From contig JANWID010000022.1 of assembly GCA_025450095.1 (NCBI GenBank), positions 1 to 5,854 of the forward strand: a stretch of DNA of 5,854 nt, written 5' to 3'. Positions 1 through 5,854 of the stretch are shown here, piece after piece. The stretch is from Bacteroidia bacterium. GTDB taxonomy: Bacteria > Bacteroidota > Bacteroidia > AKYH767-A > OLB10. The position numbers and the translations under genes were made by a program. The stretch's first letter is position 1. Each line of letters opens with the position of its first letter. A model generated the notes under the pieces. That model saw only the letters and a list, made by a program, of their open reading frames with translations. It ran no database searches and was not told the origin of the DNA.

Positions 1-202
1 CTTGAAGAAGTAGCATTTTAGAAAAACTGGTTGACCGAACGTTTAGAATGGCTTGACCGGAATATGCCCGGAAATTGTCCGTCCATCCCGCCTGAAGATG
101 TTGGCAATAAAAACTAAAAATTCCCTCGTCACGAATTATGCATGTGGAATTCATTACCCAATTTGTGGCTTTTTGGGGGCTGTGCTATATTTAATATTGT
201 TC

Positions 203-308
203 ACTTTGTTTATTTTAACAAAGTATGAGTGCCATAGGCACGGTTAAATATTGTACCCCGGGGTGAAACCCCGGGATTGCGCATACGAATTTGCACAAGC
301 AAAATTTG
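203..308. repeat. Cluster of four adjacent inverted repeats, REP-like
   Basis: Four hairpin-forming repeats follow one another within 106 bp. (1) ACTTTGTT at 203-210 pairs perfectly with AACAAAGT at 217-224 around a 6-nt loop. (2) GTGCC at 229-233 pairs with GGCAC at 237-241 around ATA. (3) CCCGGGGT at 257-264 pairs perfectly with ACCCCGGG at 268-275 around GAA. (4) 286-294 pairs with 299-308 around ACAA, with one bulged A and one G-T pair. Such strings of short, partly GC-rich palindromes between genes resemble REP/BIME-type elements spread by REP-associated tyrosine transposases; I also have an impression, not checked, that very similar paired hairpins recur in Bacteroidetes genomes. Alternatives are a structured small RNA or a terminator for an upstream gene. 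The palindromes are seen directly; their class is inferred. Confidence 0.6.
255..275. repeat. GC-rich double palindrome inside the repeat cluster
   Basis: ACCCCGGGGT at 255-264 is a perfect 10-bp palindrome by itself, and ACCCCGGG recurs at 268-275 after GAA, so the unit can fold either as two self-palindromes or as one 8-bp stem with a 3-nt loop. It is strikingly GC-rich inside AT-rich flanks. There is no trailing T-run on either side, so a standard intrinsic terminator is not supported. This is the most distinctive part of the repeat and the best probe for finding other copies. Confidence 0.65.
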
Positions 309-418
309 AATCCGACCTTATTTTTCTTCATCGTTTTTCGTATAACCCCATGCCGATGGATTAATATTTGCAAATACCCATGCGAATAACTTTAACTCAT
401 TTCGTTCGGATCAAAAAA

Positions 419-1306
419 ATGAACATGAATCTTTATAACTATTTTGTAATCGCATTATCTGTTACACTTACCCCTCCTGCATTTTGCCAGACAGACACAA
501 TAAACCAGGTCACGTCAAACCCTCAGCCAATAGATACTACGACAAACCAGGCAAAACACGAAGGTGAAATTTATAAACTGAACTTGCCGGTCGATATTCC
601 TGTCACCGCCGTAGGTGTAGGGTGGTCATTGTATGCGTTCACTGCAATTTATGATAAGGATTCTTCCACTACGCAGCAAATTTTGGATCTTGATGAAAAC
701 GATATTCCAAAGTTCGATCGTTGGGCAGCGGGGATGAGCGATGAAAATGCTGATAATGCAAGCGATTATTTATTTTACGGAAGCATTCCCTATGCATTAA
801 CGCTTATGCTCTCCAAAGAAATACGTCACGATGGTTTGAAAATAGGTTTAATGTACCTTGAGGCAATGTCAATTACCGGAATATTTTACACAGGTACTGT
901 TTATTTTGTCGACCGGTACCGACCTGAAACATACAATAAGGAACTTCCAATGGATGAGCGAACCAGTGGTAACCAGAAGGATGCTTTTATGGCCGGACAT
1001 CCTGCATTGGTTGCTACCAGTACGTTCTTTACTGCAAGTGTTTTCAGTGCCTACTATCCCAAGTCTGTTGTTTCCTATACAGCCTACGGAATTGCAATTG
1101 CTGCTACAGGAACGACTGTTTACCTTCGACACATAGCAGGAAAACATTTTCCATCGGACTTGCTGGTCGGAACTACAATTGGAACTTTGAGTGGTCTGTT
1201 AGTACCAAAGTTTCATAAAATTTGTGCTGATAAAGATCAGAAACTGGGATTATATCCTTTCAGGTACGGAAAGGCAAATGGATTGACTGCAATATATAAA
1301 TTCTGA
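419..1306 (+). CDS. Exported PAP2-family membrane phosphatase with degenerate motifs
   Basis: Predicted 295-residue member of the PAP2 (type 2 phosphatidic acid phosphatase) superfamily, membrane enzymes that remove phosphate from lipid phosphates or pyrophosphates with an active site on the outer face of the inner membrane. Counting from the ATG at 419, residues 1-24 look like a signal peptide ending AFCQ. About six hydrophobic spans follow (near 56-78, 115-132, 139-164, 194-213, 216-236, 247-263). Motif 3 (R-x5-H-x3-D) is intact at R237, H243, D247. Motif 1 keeps R168-P169 but has Val where the family Lys should be, seven residues earlier. Motif 2 reads MAGH (H194) instead of PSGH. The catalytic histidines therefore remain while two phosphate-contacting residues are changed; this may be a subfamily trait. 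The C-terminus (GLTAIYKF) ends in an aromatic residue, as beta-strands of outer-membrane proteins do. The frame is open upstream to TTG 368 and ATG 380; 419 was chosen because it gives a clean signal peptide, and ATG 425 is equally possible. Substrate unknown. Confidence 0.85.
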   Translation: MNMNLYNYFVIALSVTLTPPAFCQTDTINQVTSNPQPIDTTTNQAKHEGEIYKLNLPVDIPVTAVGVGWSLYAFTAIYDKDSSTTQQILDLDENDIPKFDRWAAGMSDENADNASDYLFYGSIPYALTLMLSKEIRHDGLKIGLMYLEAMSITGIFYTGTVYFVDRYRPETYNKELPMDERTSGNQKDAFMAGHPALVATSTFFTASVFSAYYPKSVVSYTAYGIAIAATGTTVYLRHIAGKHFPSDLLVGTTIGTLSGLLVPKFHKICADKDQKLGLYPFRYGKANGLTAIYKF

Positions 1307-1312
1307 AAAACT

Positions 1313-2398
1313 TTACTTTGGAGGATTGCAGCCTGTGAGACAATGTTCTTCCAGTTTTGAATGAACATCTTTCCGGTGATGAATGACAACACGTTCATAC
1401 TTGCCGTAAAATTCAATTTCAAAAAACCCCTCCTGGTTCCAGATAAAATATTCATTTTCCTGAACGGTTTCTTTGTAGTCAACATTATCAATCTTGCTGC
1501 CTGCACCACTTACAAGATATTGCAAACTGTCGTTGTTGAAATATTCCAGTGAGTGCTCATGACCAGAGACATAAAAAATATCAGGACGCCGCTCTTCTTT
1601 CAATAAGCTATCGAGCCGTTGCGCCATTCTATTGTAAGGGGGATAGTTGGTATTGGCATCAGCGAATCGACGAAATACAGTTTGCCATGCCGCCAAGGGC
1701 AGCGAATGATTCCCCTTTGCATGAATAGGATGATGTGCTACAACAATTATTTTTTGCTTTTTAGCGATACCTTCCTTCAGTACCTTTATCATATTGCGAT
1801 AAAATTGATTCAGTACCGTTGAATCCTGTTTCTTTTCACCTTCTTCCAGAATCATCCGATATGAATCCATAAAAATAACGCGTGTCCGGTCATTATTGAA
1901 TTCCCTTACCACAGGACCCGGATGACCACCACTTGGTAAAAAAGTACTTCCGTTATTTTTTAGTGATGTAAAAGATTTGAGCGTAGACTCAATAAAGGTT
2001 TCTTCTTTCAGCAAAGCCTTTTTCCCCTGCCTCATATTGGTATAATTCCACCAATCGTGATTGCCGGGGATAAAATAAGCCGATCCTTCATAGCCTTTGA
2101 GAATATTCAACTGCGACATCACACGTGCTTTGGTAATTTTGCTCCCATCATAACCTTTCACATTCATGGGCAATATACCATACATCGCATGTCGATAACA
2201 ATTATCACCCAGAAATACAACCGCACTATTGGGATATTTTTTCAGCATCACTCCCAGGTCGTGCAATGTAGCTTCCGTGGTATCGTCTTCACCGGCATCA
2301 CCAATGAGGAATAATCTGAAAGTTGGTGTTTCTGTCTCTTGGGAATGCCCAATGTGGGCAAAAAATATAAATGTCAAAATCCACAGAATGTGCTTCAT
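1313..2398 (-). CDS. Secreted calcineurin-like metallophosphoesterase (acid-phosphatase type)
   Basis: Predicted 361-residue exported phosphoesterase with a two-metal active site. Residues 1-20 are a signal peptide (MKHILWIL... ending GHSQ). The calcineurin-like motifs appear in order: GDAG (D34), GDN (D65, N66), GNHDWW (N113, H114, D115), AHHP (H222) and GHEHSLEY (H280, H282). The first motif is D-x-G rather than D-x-H, as in purple/tartrate-resistant acid phosphatases, so a relation to that branch is likely and a non-specific phosphomonoesterase activity in the periplasm or outside the cell is plausible. The substrate cannot be read from sequence. The C-terminal tail carries two cysteines (C353, C357). 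The frame is open to an ATG at 2512, but 2398 is preferred because it starts directly on the signal peptide and a candidate promoter lies between the two. It converges on the PAP2 gene (6 bp between stops) and diverges from the propeller gene. All metal ligands are kept, in contrast to the related domain in the gene starting at 3524. Confidence 0.9.
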   Translation of the reverse strand: MKHILWILTFIFFAHIGHSQETETPTFRLFLIGDAGEDDTTEATLHDLGVMLKKYPNSAVVFLGDNCYRHAMYGILPMNVKGYDGSKITKARVMSQLNILKGYEGSAYFIPGNHDWWNYTNMRQGKKALLKEETFIESTLKSFTSLKNNGSTFLPSGGHPGPVVREFNNDRTRVIFMDSYRMILEEGEKKQDSTVLNQFYRNMIKVLKEGIAKKQKIIVVAHHPIHAKGNHSLPLAAWQTVFRRFADANTNYPPYNRMAQRLDSLLKEERRPDIFYVSGHEHSLEYFNNDSLQYLVSGAGSKIDNVDYKETVQENEYFIWNQEGFFEIEFYGKYERVVIHHRKDVHSKLEEHCLTGCNPPK

Positions 2399-2415
2399 TA
2401 AAGGAATATTATACC

Positions 2416-2429
2416 TGGCAAAATTGCCA
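2416..2429. promoter_or_regulatory. 14-bp inverted repeat in the metallophosphoesterase leader
   Basis: TGGCAA at 2416-2421 and TTGCCA at 2424-2429 form a perfect inverted repeat with a 2-bp centre. It sits about 18 bp upstream of the metallophosphoesterase start and just downstream of its proposed transcription start, a position suited to an operator. The 2-nt loop is too tight for a good RNA hairpin, so a dimeric protein-binding site is the likelier reading. No regulator gene is visible nearby. Confidence 0.35.
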
Positions 2430-2443
2430 TGGTTTAATCCTAT

Positions 2444-2480
2444 ACCAAATAATATACCTACTTGGCATGGAGAACCAACT
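2444..2480 (-). promoter_or_regulatory. Candidate Bacteroidetes-type promoter for the metallophosphoesterase
   Basis: On the minus strand, TATATTATTTG (complement of 2446-2456) resembles the -7 element TAnnTTTG with one extra spacer base, and TTG (complement of 2476-2478) lies 19 nt upstream, about where the -33 element belongs. Initiation would fall near 2438 and give a leader of roughly 40 nt before the ATG at 2398. The match is imperfect and found by eye. Confidence 0.35.
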
Positions 2481-2525
2481 TTCGTTAACCGCAATGTAGC
2501 AAAAGGATGCATAAATATCCCCGAT

Positions 2526-2557
2526 TGGCAGAAAAATTGTATTACTGGCAGGGATTG
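2526..2557 (+). repeat. Pair of TGGCAG...ATTG direct repeats upstream of the propeller gene
   Basis: TGGCAGAAAAATTG (2526-2539) and TGGCAGGGATTG (2546-2557) are related elements whose starts are 20 bp apart, about two helical turns, on the same DNA face. TGGCA also occurs at 2463-2467 and within the inverted repeat at 2416-2429, where TGGCA-AA-ATTG gives a third version. They lie 40-70 bp before the propeller start, as promoter-proximal sites would. Function is inferred from position and repetition only. Confidence 0.3.
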
Positions 2558-2597
2558 CAGAATATGTGTTCAGTTTATGGTATTTAATTTTTAATAG

Positions 2598-3524
2598 ATG
2601 TTTTCAGGCAATATATACTTTTCAATGCATTCAATGATATTTGGATGTTTGTTGTTTATTTCAACTTGCCATAGTACGCTTTTAACTCCCTTCAATGTAC
2701 CTTATAAATTAAGCAAGCCCGATGAAATCTATAAATTAAAGAAAAGTCTGAATGAAGTTTCCGGATTGAATATAACACCTTCGGGTGATGTTGTGCTGAT
2801 TGATGATGAAAGAGGGTCGGTGTTTTATTATAATCTCGTCCGGGAAAAAGTCGTGCGGACCATTCCTTTTTCAAAAGGTGGTGATTGTGAAGATCTGTAT
2901 ATTACCCATGATACCATATACGTCCTGAAAAGCAATGGTGACCTTGTTGAATTAATTGGAGTTGATTCCAGCAACAGCCAGGTCAGAATCCGATCGATCG
3001 ATACCGGGTTGCATTCGTCTAACGATACCGAGGGATTATGTTACGATCCCAAACGGAAAATGTTTTTGATAGCATGCAAGGGAAAACCGGGATTGGAAAA
3101 TTTTTCCGAACAATACAAAGGCCGGAAGGCAATCTATCAGTTTAACCCCAAAACCAGGATGCTCAATACCACACCTGCCATACTCATTGATGTTCATAAA
3201 GTGGAGAGCATGATATTGGGAATGCAAAAAAATGTAATCCGGAGGATCATGAATTTGTATAGCCTGACCACGAAATCGGTCTTTCAACCCTCTGGTATCG
3301 CTGTGCATCCGTTTACCGGCGATATTTATGTCATTTCAGCTGTCGGTAATGTTTTATTGGTGATGGATGAGGATGGCAAAATAAAAGATGTAATAAAACT
3401 TTCGTCTAAATTGTTTATGCAACCCGAAGGAATAACATTTGACCAGGCAGGTAATTTGTTTATTTCTAATGAGGGTAAATCCGGTAAAGGCAACATTTTG
3501 AAATTTTCACAGAAGCAAATTTAA
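2598..3524 (+). CDS. SdiA-regulated (YjiK-type) beta-propeller protein, likely exported
   Basis: Predicted 308-residue protein resembling the SdiA-regulated/YjiK family of extracytoplasmic beta-propellers; no catalytic role is established and binding or scaffolding is more likely. A recurring blade motif with an acidic residue before Gly-hydrophobic or its equivalent appears as NEVSGL (52-57), GDCEDL (95-100), NDTEGL (142-147), PSGIAVHP (231-238) and QPEGITFD (275-282), each at the start of a blade. These acidic residues would line one face of the propeller and could bind a metal. The N-terminus has a hydrophobic stretch (about 14-23) ending ISTC at C24, so it may be a lipoprotein, though Thr before Cys is atypical and no Lys or Arg precedes the hydrophobic core. 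Starts at 2625 and 2634 are also possible; 2598 is a default choice. The stop overlaps the next start (TAATG), which suggests co-transcription and translational coupling with the large downstream gene. Confidence 0.8.
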   Translation: MFSGNIYFSMHSMIFGCLLFISTCHSTLLTPFNVPYKLSKPDEIYKLKKSLNEVSGLNITPSGDVVLIDDERGSVFYYNLVREKVVRTIPFSKGGDCEDLYITHDTIYVLKSNGDLVELIGVDSSNSQVRIRSIDTGLHSSNDTEGLCYDPKRKMFLIACKGKPGLENFSEQYKGRKAIYQFNPKTRMLNTTPAILIDVHKVESMILGMQKNVIRRIMNLYSLTTKSVFQPSGIAVHPFTGDIYVISAVGNVLLVMDEDGKIKDVIKLSSKLFMQPEGITFDQAGNLFISNEGKSGKGNILKFSQKQI

Positions 3525-5854
3525 TGGAAAAAACACAAAGCATTTTATTAATTGCCGTTACCCTTTTGTTAATGTCCTGCAGTGCAACAAAACCTTTTTA
3601 TGGAGAAGGTGAAGCAGACTGGAACGAAAAACAGTTGCCTGACACAGCCATTAAATACACGCTCCTGGTGGCGGGTGGTTTGGATTATGAAGGAAGCACA
3701 ACTTTGGAGACGTATAACCTGATCAAGGCGCATAATAACTTACAGGATACTGCTCATGCAATTATCTACCTGAACGATCACGTTTACGATAAAAGACAAA
3801 AAAATAAAATTATCAGCCAGGTTACTGCCGAAAAAAAAATTGATGAGCAACTGGAATATTTGTCAAAAGATCAGGGTAAAGTGTTTTTTGTTTCTGGTCA
3901 TGATCAATTGAATGGTAAGCAAAATTTCCCTTATGAATATACCAGGGAATTTGTTGAGAATAAAATTGGTAAAGAAAAAATATTCGTTCCTGCCGACAAT
4001 TGTCCCGGACCGGGTGAAATACATCTTACCGATGACCTTGTGATAGTACCATTAAATACCCCATATTGGGTGAAGGACGAAAATGAACAGGATCCCGATT
4101 GTGATATTGATGATCTTAAAAAATGGCAGGCAGAGATTAAGGAGGTCATTGACGATAATCAACGTAAAAATATTGTAGTGTTAGCTCATAACCCGATTAT
4201 GAGTCTGGGTAATTACGGTGGATGGTTTTCAATTAAGCAACATATCTTCCCTTTAACTGAACTGAATAAGTACCTGTATATTCCAATGCCAATTGTAGGT
4301 ACCCTTTACCCTTTGTTCCGCATTGCTGCAGGACTTAAGAACGACCGTTCCTATCCCGTTAATAATAAAATCAGGAAAGGACTGGTTTCGACATTTTATG
4401 GATACAATACCCTGGTTTATGTTTCTGGATTGGAACGAAATTTTCAATATTACAAGATTAATCGCCAGGATTATTTGATCACAAGTTCTTCAGATAAAAA
4501 AGGCTGGACGGGCACCAACAAACGAGCGAAGTTTACATATATAGCCAACGGGTTATTAAAATTATATTTCTATGAAAACGGACAGGTATGGATGGAATAC
4601 ATCATTCCTGATTCGAGTTCTGAAAAAGGATCGGTTGTTTACAGGAAACGACTGAAAGATAATTTTTACAAAGGCCCTGAAGATAATACCGAAATTCCTT
4701 CCGCAATGAATGTTGCCGATAGCTCCGTCACTATTGTTGCCAATAAGGACCTGGGTGCAGGTAAATTTAAATCGTTCTGGCTGGGAGAACACTACCGCGC
4801 TGCATGGACCACACCCGTCACTGTGCCGCTCATCGATTTTCAAACGGAACAGGGAGGGCTGGAGATCATTAAAAAAGGCGGAGGCAACCAAACAAAATCA
4901 TTGCACCTTAAAAACAAACAGGGAGAGGAGTTGGTACTGCGTTCAGTTGTTAAATATCCCGAGAACCTGTTGGGTCCAATGATGACAAAAACATTCGCGG
5001 CAGCTTTTATTCGCGATCAGTCCTCATCGGGACATCCGTATTCGGCGTTTGTACTTGAAGATCTTTCGGAAACAGCAGGTGTGCTGCATAGCGACCCCGA
5101 AATCCGGTTCATCCCCAACGACCCACAACTGGCTGAATACCGCAAGGAATTTGCGAATACACTTGCGGTACTTGAAAAAAAAGCGGCTGGCAATATAAGT
5201 CCCACTGATAATTTCAGTTATGTGGAATCTGCTATCAGTTCAAAACAACTGATGAAGCTGATGAAGAAGAAGAATGATGTAGTTGTTGACAATCATGCAC
5301 TTTTAAAAAGCCGTTTGTTTGATATGTGGATCAACGACTGGGATCGCCACCAGGATCAGTGGAGATGGGGTAAGGTTGAATGTAATGAAACCCGTGCTGA
5401 ACATTGTAATTTGCTTGGCGCAGAAAAAGAATATTTTGTTCCCATACCCAAAGACCGTGACCAGGCTTTTGTGAAATACGACGGGGTGCTGCCCTGGATT
5501 GCAAGCCGCAAATGGACAGGACGAAGGTTCCAGGATTTTAAGGAGGACATCCGTGATGTGCCAGGTATAAATTTCAACGCTCGCAATTTTGATCACGCCT
5601 TCCTTTCCGAATTATCACGCAGCGACTGGGAACGAATTGCTGAGGAATTGAAAAAAGAACTTACAACTAACAAGATTGAAAATGCAATCAGACATTTTCC
5701 AGAAACAATTTATAAAATTGATGGTCCTGAGATGGCAAGGATCCTGGAAGCCCGAAGAGAAAATATTCCGGAGTTTGCAACCCGTTATTATGATTATTTA
5801 TCAAAATATGTTGATATCGTAGGAAGTGATGAAAAAGAGTATTTTGAAATAAAG
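3524..5854 (+). CDS. Large envelope lipoprotein: degenerate metallophosphoesterase domain plus kinase-like domain (3' end outside window)
   Basis: Open for 777 codons from ATG 3524 to the window edge with no stop. Residues 1-19 form a lipoprotein signal (LLLMSC, lipid on C19). Residues ~43-310 align in order with calcineurin-like phosphoesterases, but the motifs are eroded: AGGLD (50-54) for GDAG, LNDHVY (83-88) for GDNxY, SGHD (124-127) for GNHD, AHNP (221-224, kept), and SGLER (301-305) for GHEH. It is therefore probably a pseudoenzyme. Residues ~410-700 match a conserved region I recall from long Bacteroidetes 'metallophosphoesterase' proteins: KGGG (451-454), RSVVK (473-477), DWDRHQDQW (605-613) and PIPKDRDQAF (640-649). 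The DRH block resembles the catalytic loop of atypical kinases such as HipA and FAM20. Relatives are often about 1200 residues and end in an outer-membrane beta-barrel, which cannot be seen here. It is the second gene of an apparent operon with the propeller gene. Start confidence is high because of the lipobox and the TAATG overlap. Confidence 0.85.
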   Translation, partial: MEKTQSILLIAVTLLLMSCSATKPFYGEGEADWNEKQLPDTAIKYTLLVAGGLDYEGSTTLETYNLIKAHNNLQDTAHAIIYLNDHVYDKRQKNKIISQVTAEKKIDEQLEYLSKDQGKVFFVSGHDQLNGKQNFPYEYTREFVENKIGKEKIFVPADNCPGPGEIHLTDDLVIVPLNTPYWVKDENEQDPDCDIDDLKKWQAEIKEVIDDNQRKNIVVLAHNPIMSLGNYGGWFSIKQHIFPLTELNKYLYIPMPIVGTLYPLFRIAAGLKNDRSYPVNNKIRKGLVSTFYGYNTLVYVSGLERNFQYYKINRQDYLITSSSDKKGWTGTNKRAKFTYIANGLLKLYFYENGQVWMEYIIPDSSSEKGSVVYRKRLKDNFYKGPEDNTEIPSAMNVADSSVTIVANKDLGAGKFKSFWLGEHYRAAWTTPVTVPLIDFQTEQGGLEIIKKGGGNQTKSLHLKNKQGEELVLRSVVKYPENLLGPMMTKTFAAAFIRDQSSSGHPYSAFVLEDLSETAGVLHSDPEIRFIPNDPQLAEYRKEFANTLAVLEKKAAGNISPTDNFSYVESAISSKQLMKLMKKKNDVVVDNHALLKSRLFDMWINDWDRHQDQWRWGKVECNETRAEHCNLLGAEKEYFVPIPKDRDQAFVKYDGVLPWIASRKWTGRRFQDFKEDIRDVPGINFNARNFDHAFLSELSRSDWERIAEELKKELTTNKIENAIRHFPETIYKIDGPEMARILEARRENIPEFATRYYDYLSKYVDIVGSDEKEYFEIK

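Larger units (their letters stand above)
1..418. other. Gene-poor upstream region
   Basis: I see no convincing gene here. Frame 1 is open only from the edge to a TAG at 19-21 (reading LEEVAF), which could be the last residues of an upstream gene but is too short to judge. An open frame at 53-247 has no recognisable family and runs into palindromic DNA, so I treat it as chance. Near the left end TTGACCG occurs twice (31-37, 53-59; 22 bp apart) and CCGGAA twice (57-62, 68-73; 11 bp apart). The right part (203-308) holds a cluster of inverted repeats described separately. The promoter of the downstream PAP2 gene should lie between 309 and 400, but no good match to the Bacteroidetes -33/-7 pattern stands out. 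Confidence 0.6.

Noticed and set aside
53..247. 64-codon open frame on the plus strand
   Set aside because: It overlaps the palindromic cluster, ends inside the GTGCC/GGCAC repeat region, matches no family I know and has no visible initiation signal; a chance frame is more likely.
255..280. GC-rich hairpin as an intrinsic terminator
   Set aside because: No T-run follows the stem on either strand, and it sits among three other palindromes, which fits a repeat element better.
362..370. TAATATTTG as a -7 promoter element for the PAP2 gene
   Set aside because: The spacer is one base too long and no TTG-type -33 element lies at the proper distance, so it does not reach the standard for a feature.
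368..418. N-terminal extension of the PAP2 protein from TTG 368 or ATG 380
   Set aside because: It would add 13-17 polar or basic residues before a clean signal peptide that begins at ATG 419; the shorter start fits export better.
2399..2512. 38-residue N-terminal extension of the metallophosphoesterase from ATG 2512
   Set aside because: It would bury the signal peptide internally and contain the candidate promoter and inverted repeat; translated residues look non-coding.
2229..2594. 121-codon plus-strand frame across the metallophosphoesterase start
   Set aside because: It is mostly antisense to the signal-peptide and first-motif region of a well-supported gene and resembles no protein family.
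4562..4891. 109-codon minus-strand frame inside the large gene
   Set aside because: It is antisense to a well-conserved stretch of the large lipoprotein and shows no domain; a shadow frame.

Overview
The window looks like a Bacteroidota (Bacteroidetes) chromosome segment, probably from an environmental or uncultured lineage. This is inferred from moderately AT-rich DNA, starts without Shine-Dalgarno sequences, a TA-n-TTTG-like promoter element, and proteins that resemble known Bacteroidetes families. No rRNA, tRNA, CRISPR array or complete insertion sequence is visible.

Layout: (1) Positions 1-418 hold no convincing gene. They contain a run of four adjacent inverted repeats (203-308), including a GTGCC/GGCAC hairpin and a CCCGGGGT/ACCCCGGG hairpin, which look like a dispersed REP-type palindromic element. 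(2) 419-1306 (+) encodes an exported, multi-membrane-span PAP2-family phosphatase with the third signature motif intact and the first two eroded. (3) 1313-2398 (-) encodes a secreted calcineurin-like metallophosphoesterase of the acid-phosphatase type with a full set of metal-binding motifs. It converges on the PAP2 gene with only 6 bp between stop codons. (4) 2399-2597 is a divergent control region with a candidate promoter for the metallophosphoesterase, a 14-bp inverted repeat and several TGGCA repeats. (5) 2598-3524 (+) encodes a beta-propeller protein of the SdiA-regulated/YjiK type. (6) 3524-5854 (+), running off the window, encodes a large predicted lipoprotein whose start codon overlaps the propeller gene's stop codon (TAATG).

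The most interesting gene is the last. Its first ~310 residues keep the metallophosphoesterase architecture but have lost nearly every metal ligand, while the separate enzyme on the opposite strand keeps them. Its second part (about residues 410-700) has conserved blocks recalling atypical protein kinases (RSVVK, DWDRHQDQW, KDRDQAF), which would make it a pseudo-phosphatase fused to a kinase-like domain. From memory of related Bacteroidetes proteins, a C-terminal outer-membrane beta-barrel may follow beyond the window. The four genes plausibly form a cell-envelope phosphate-ester module: two exported phosphatases, a surface or periplasmic propeller, and a large envelope protein. That joint role is inference from neighbourhood and predicted location.
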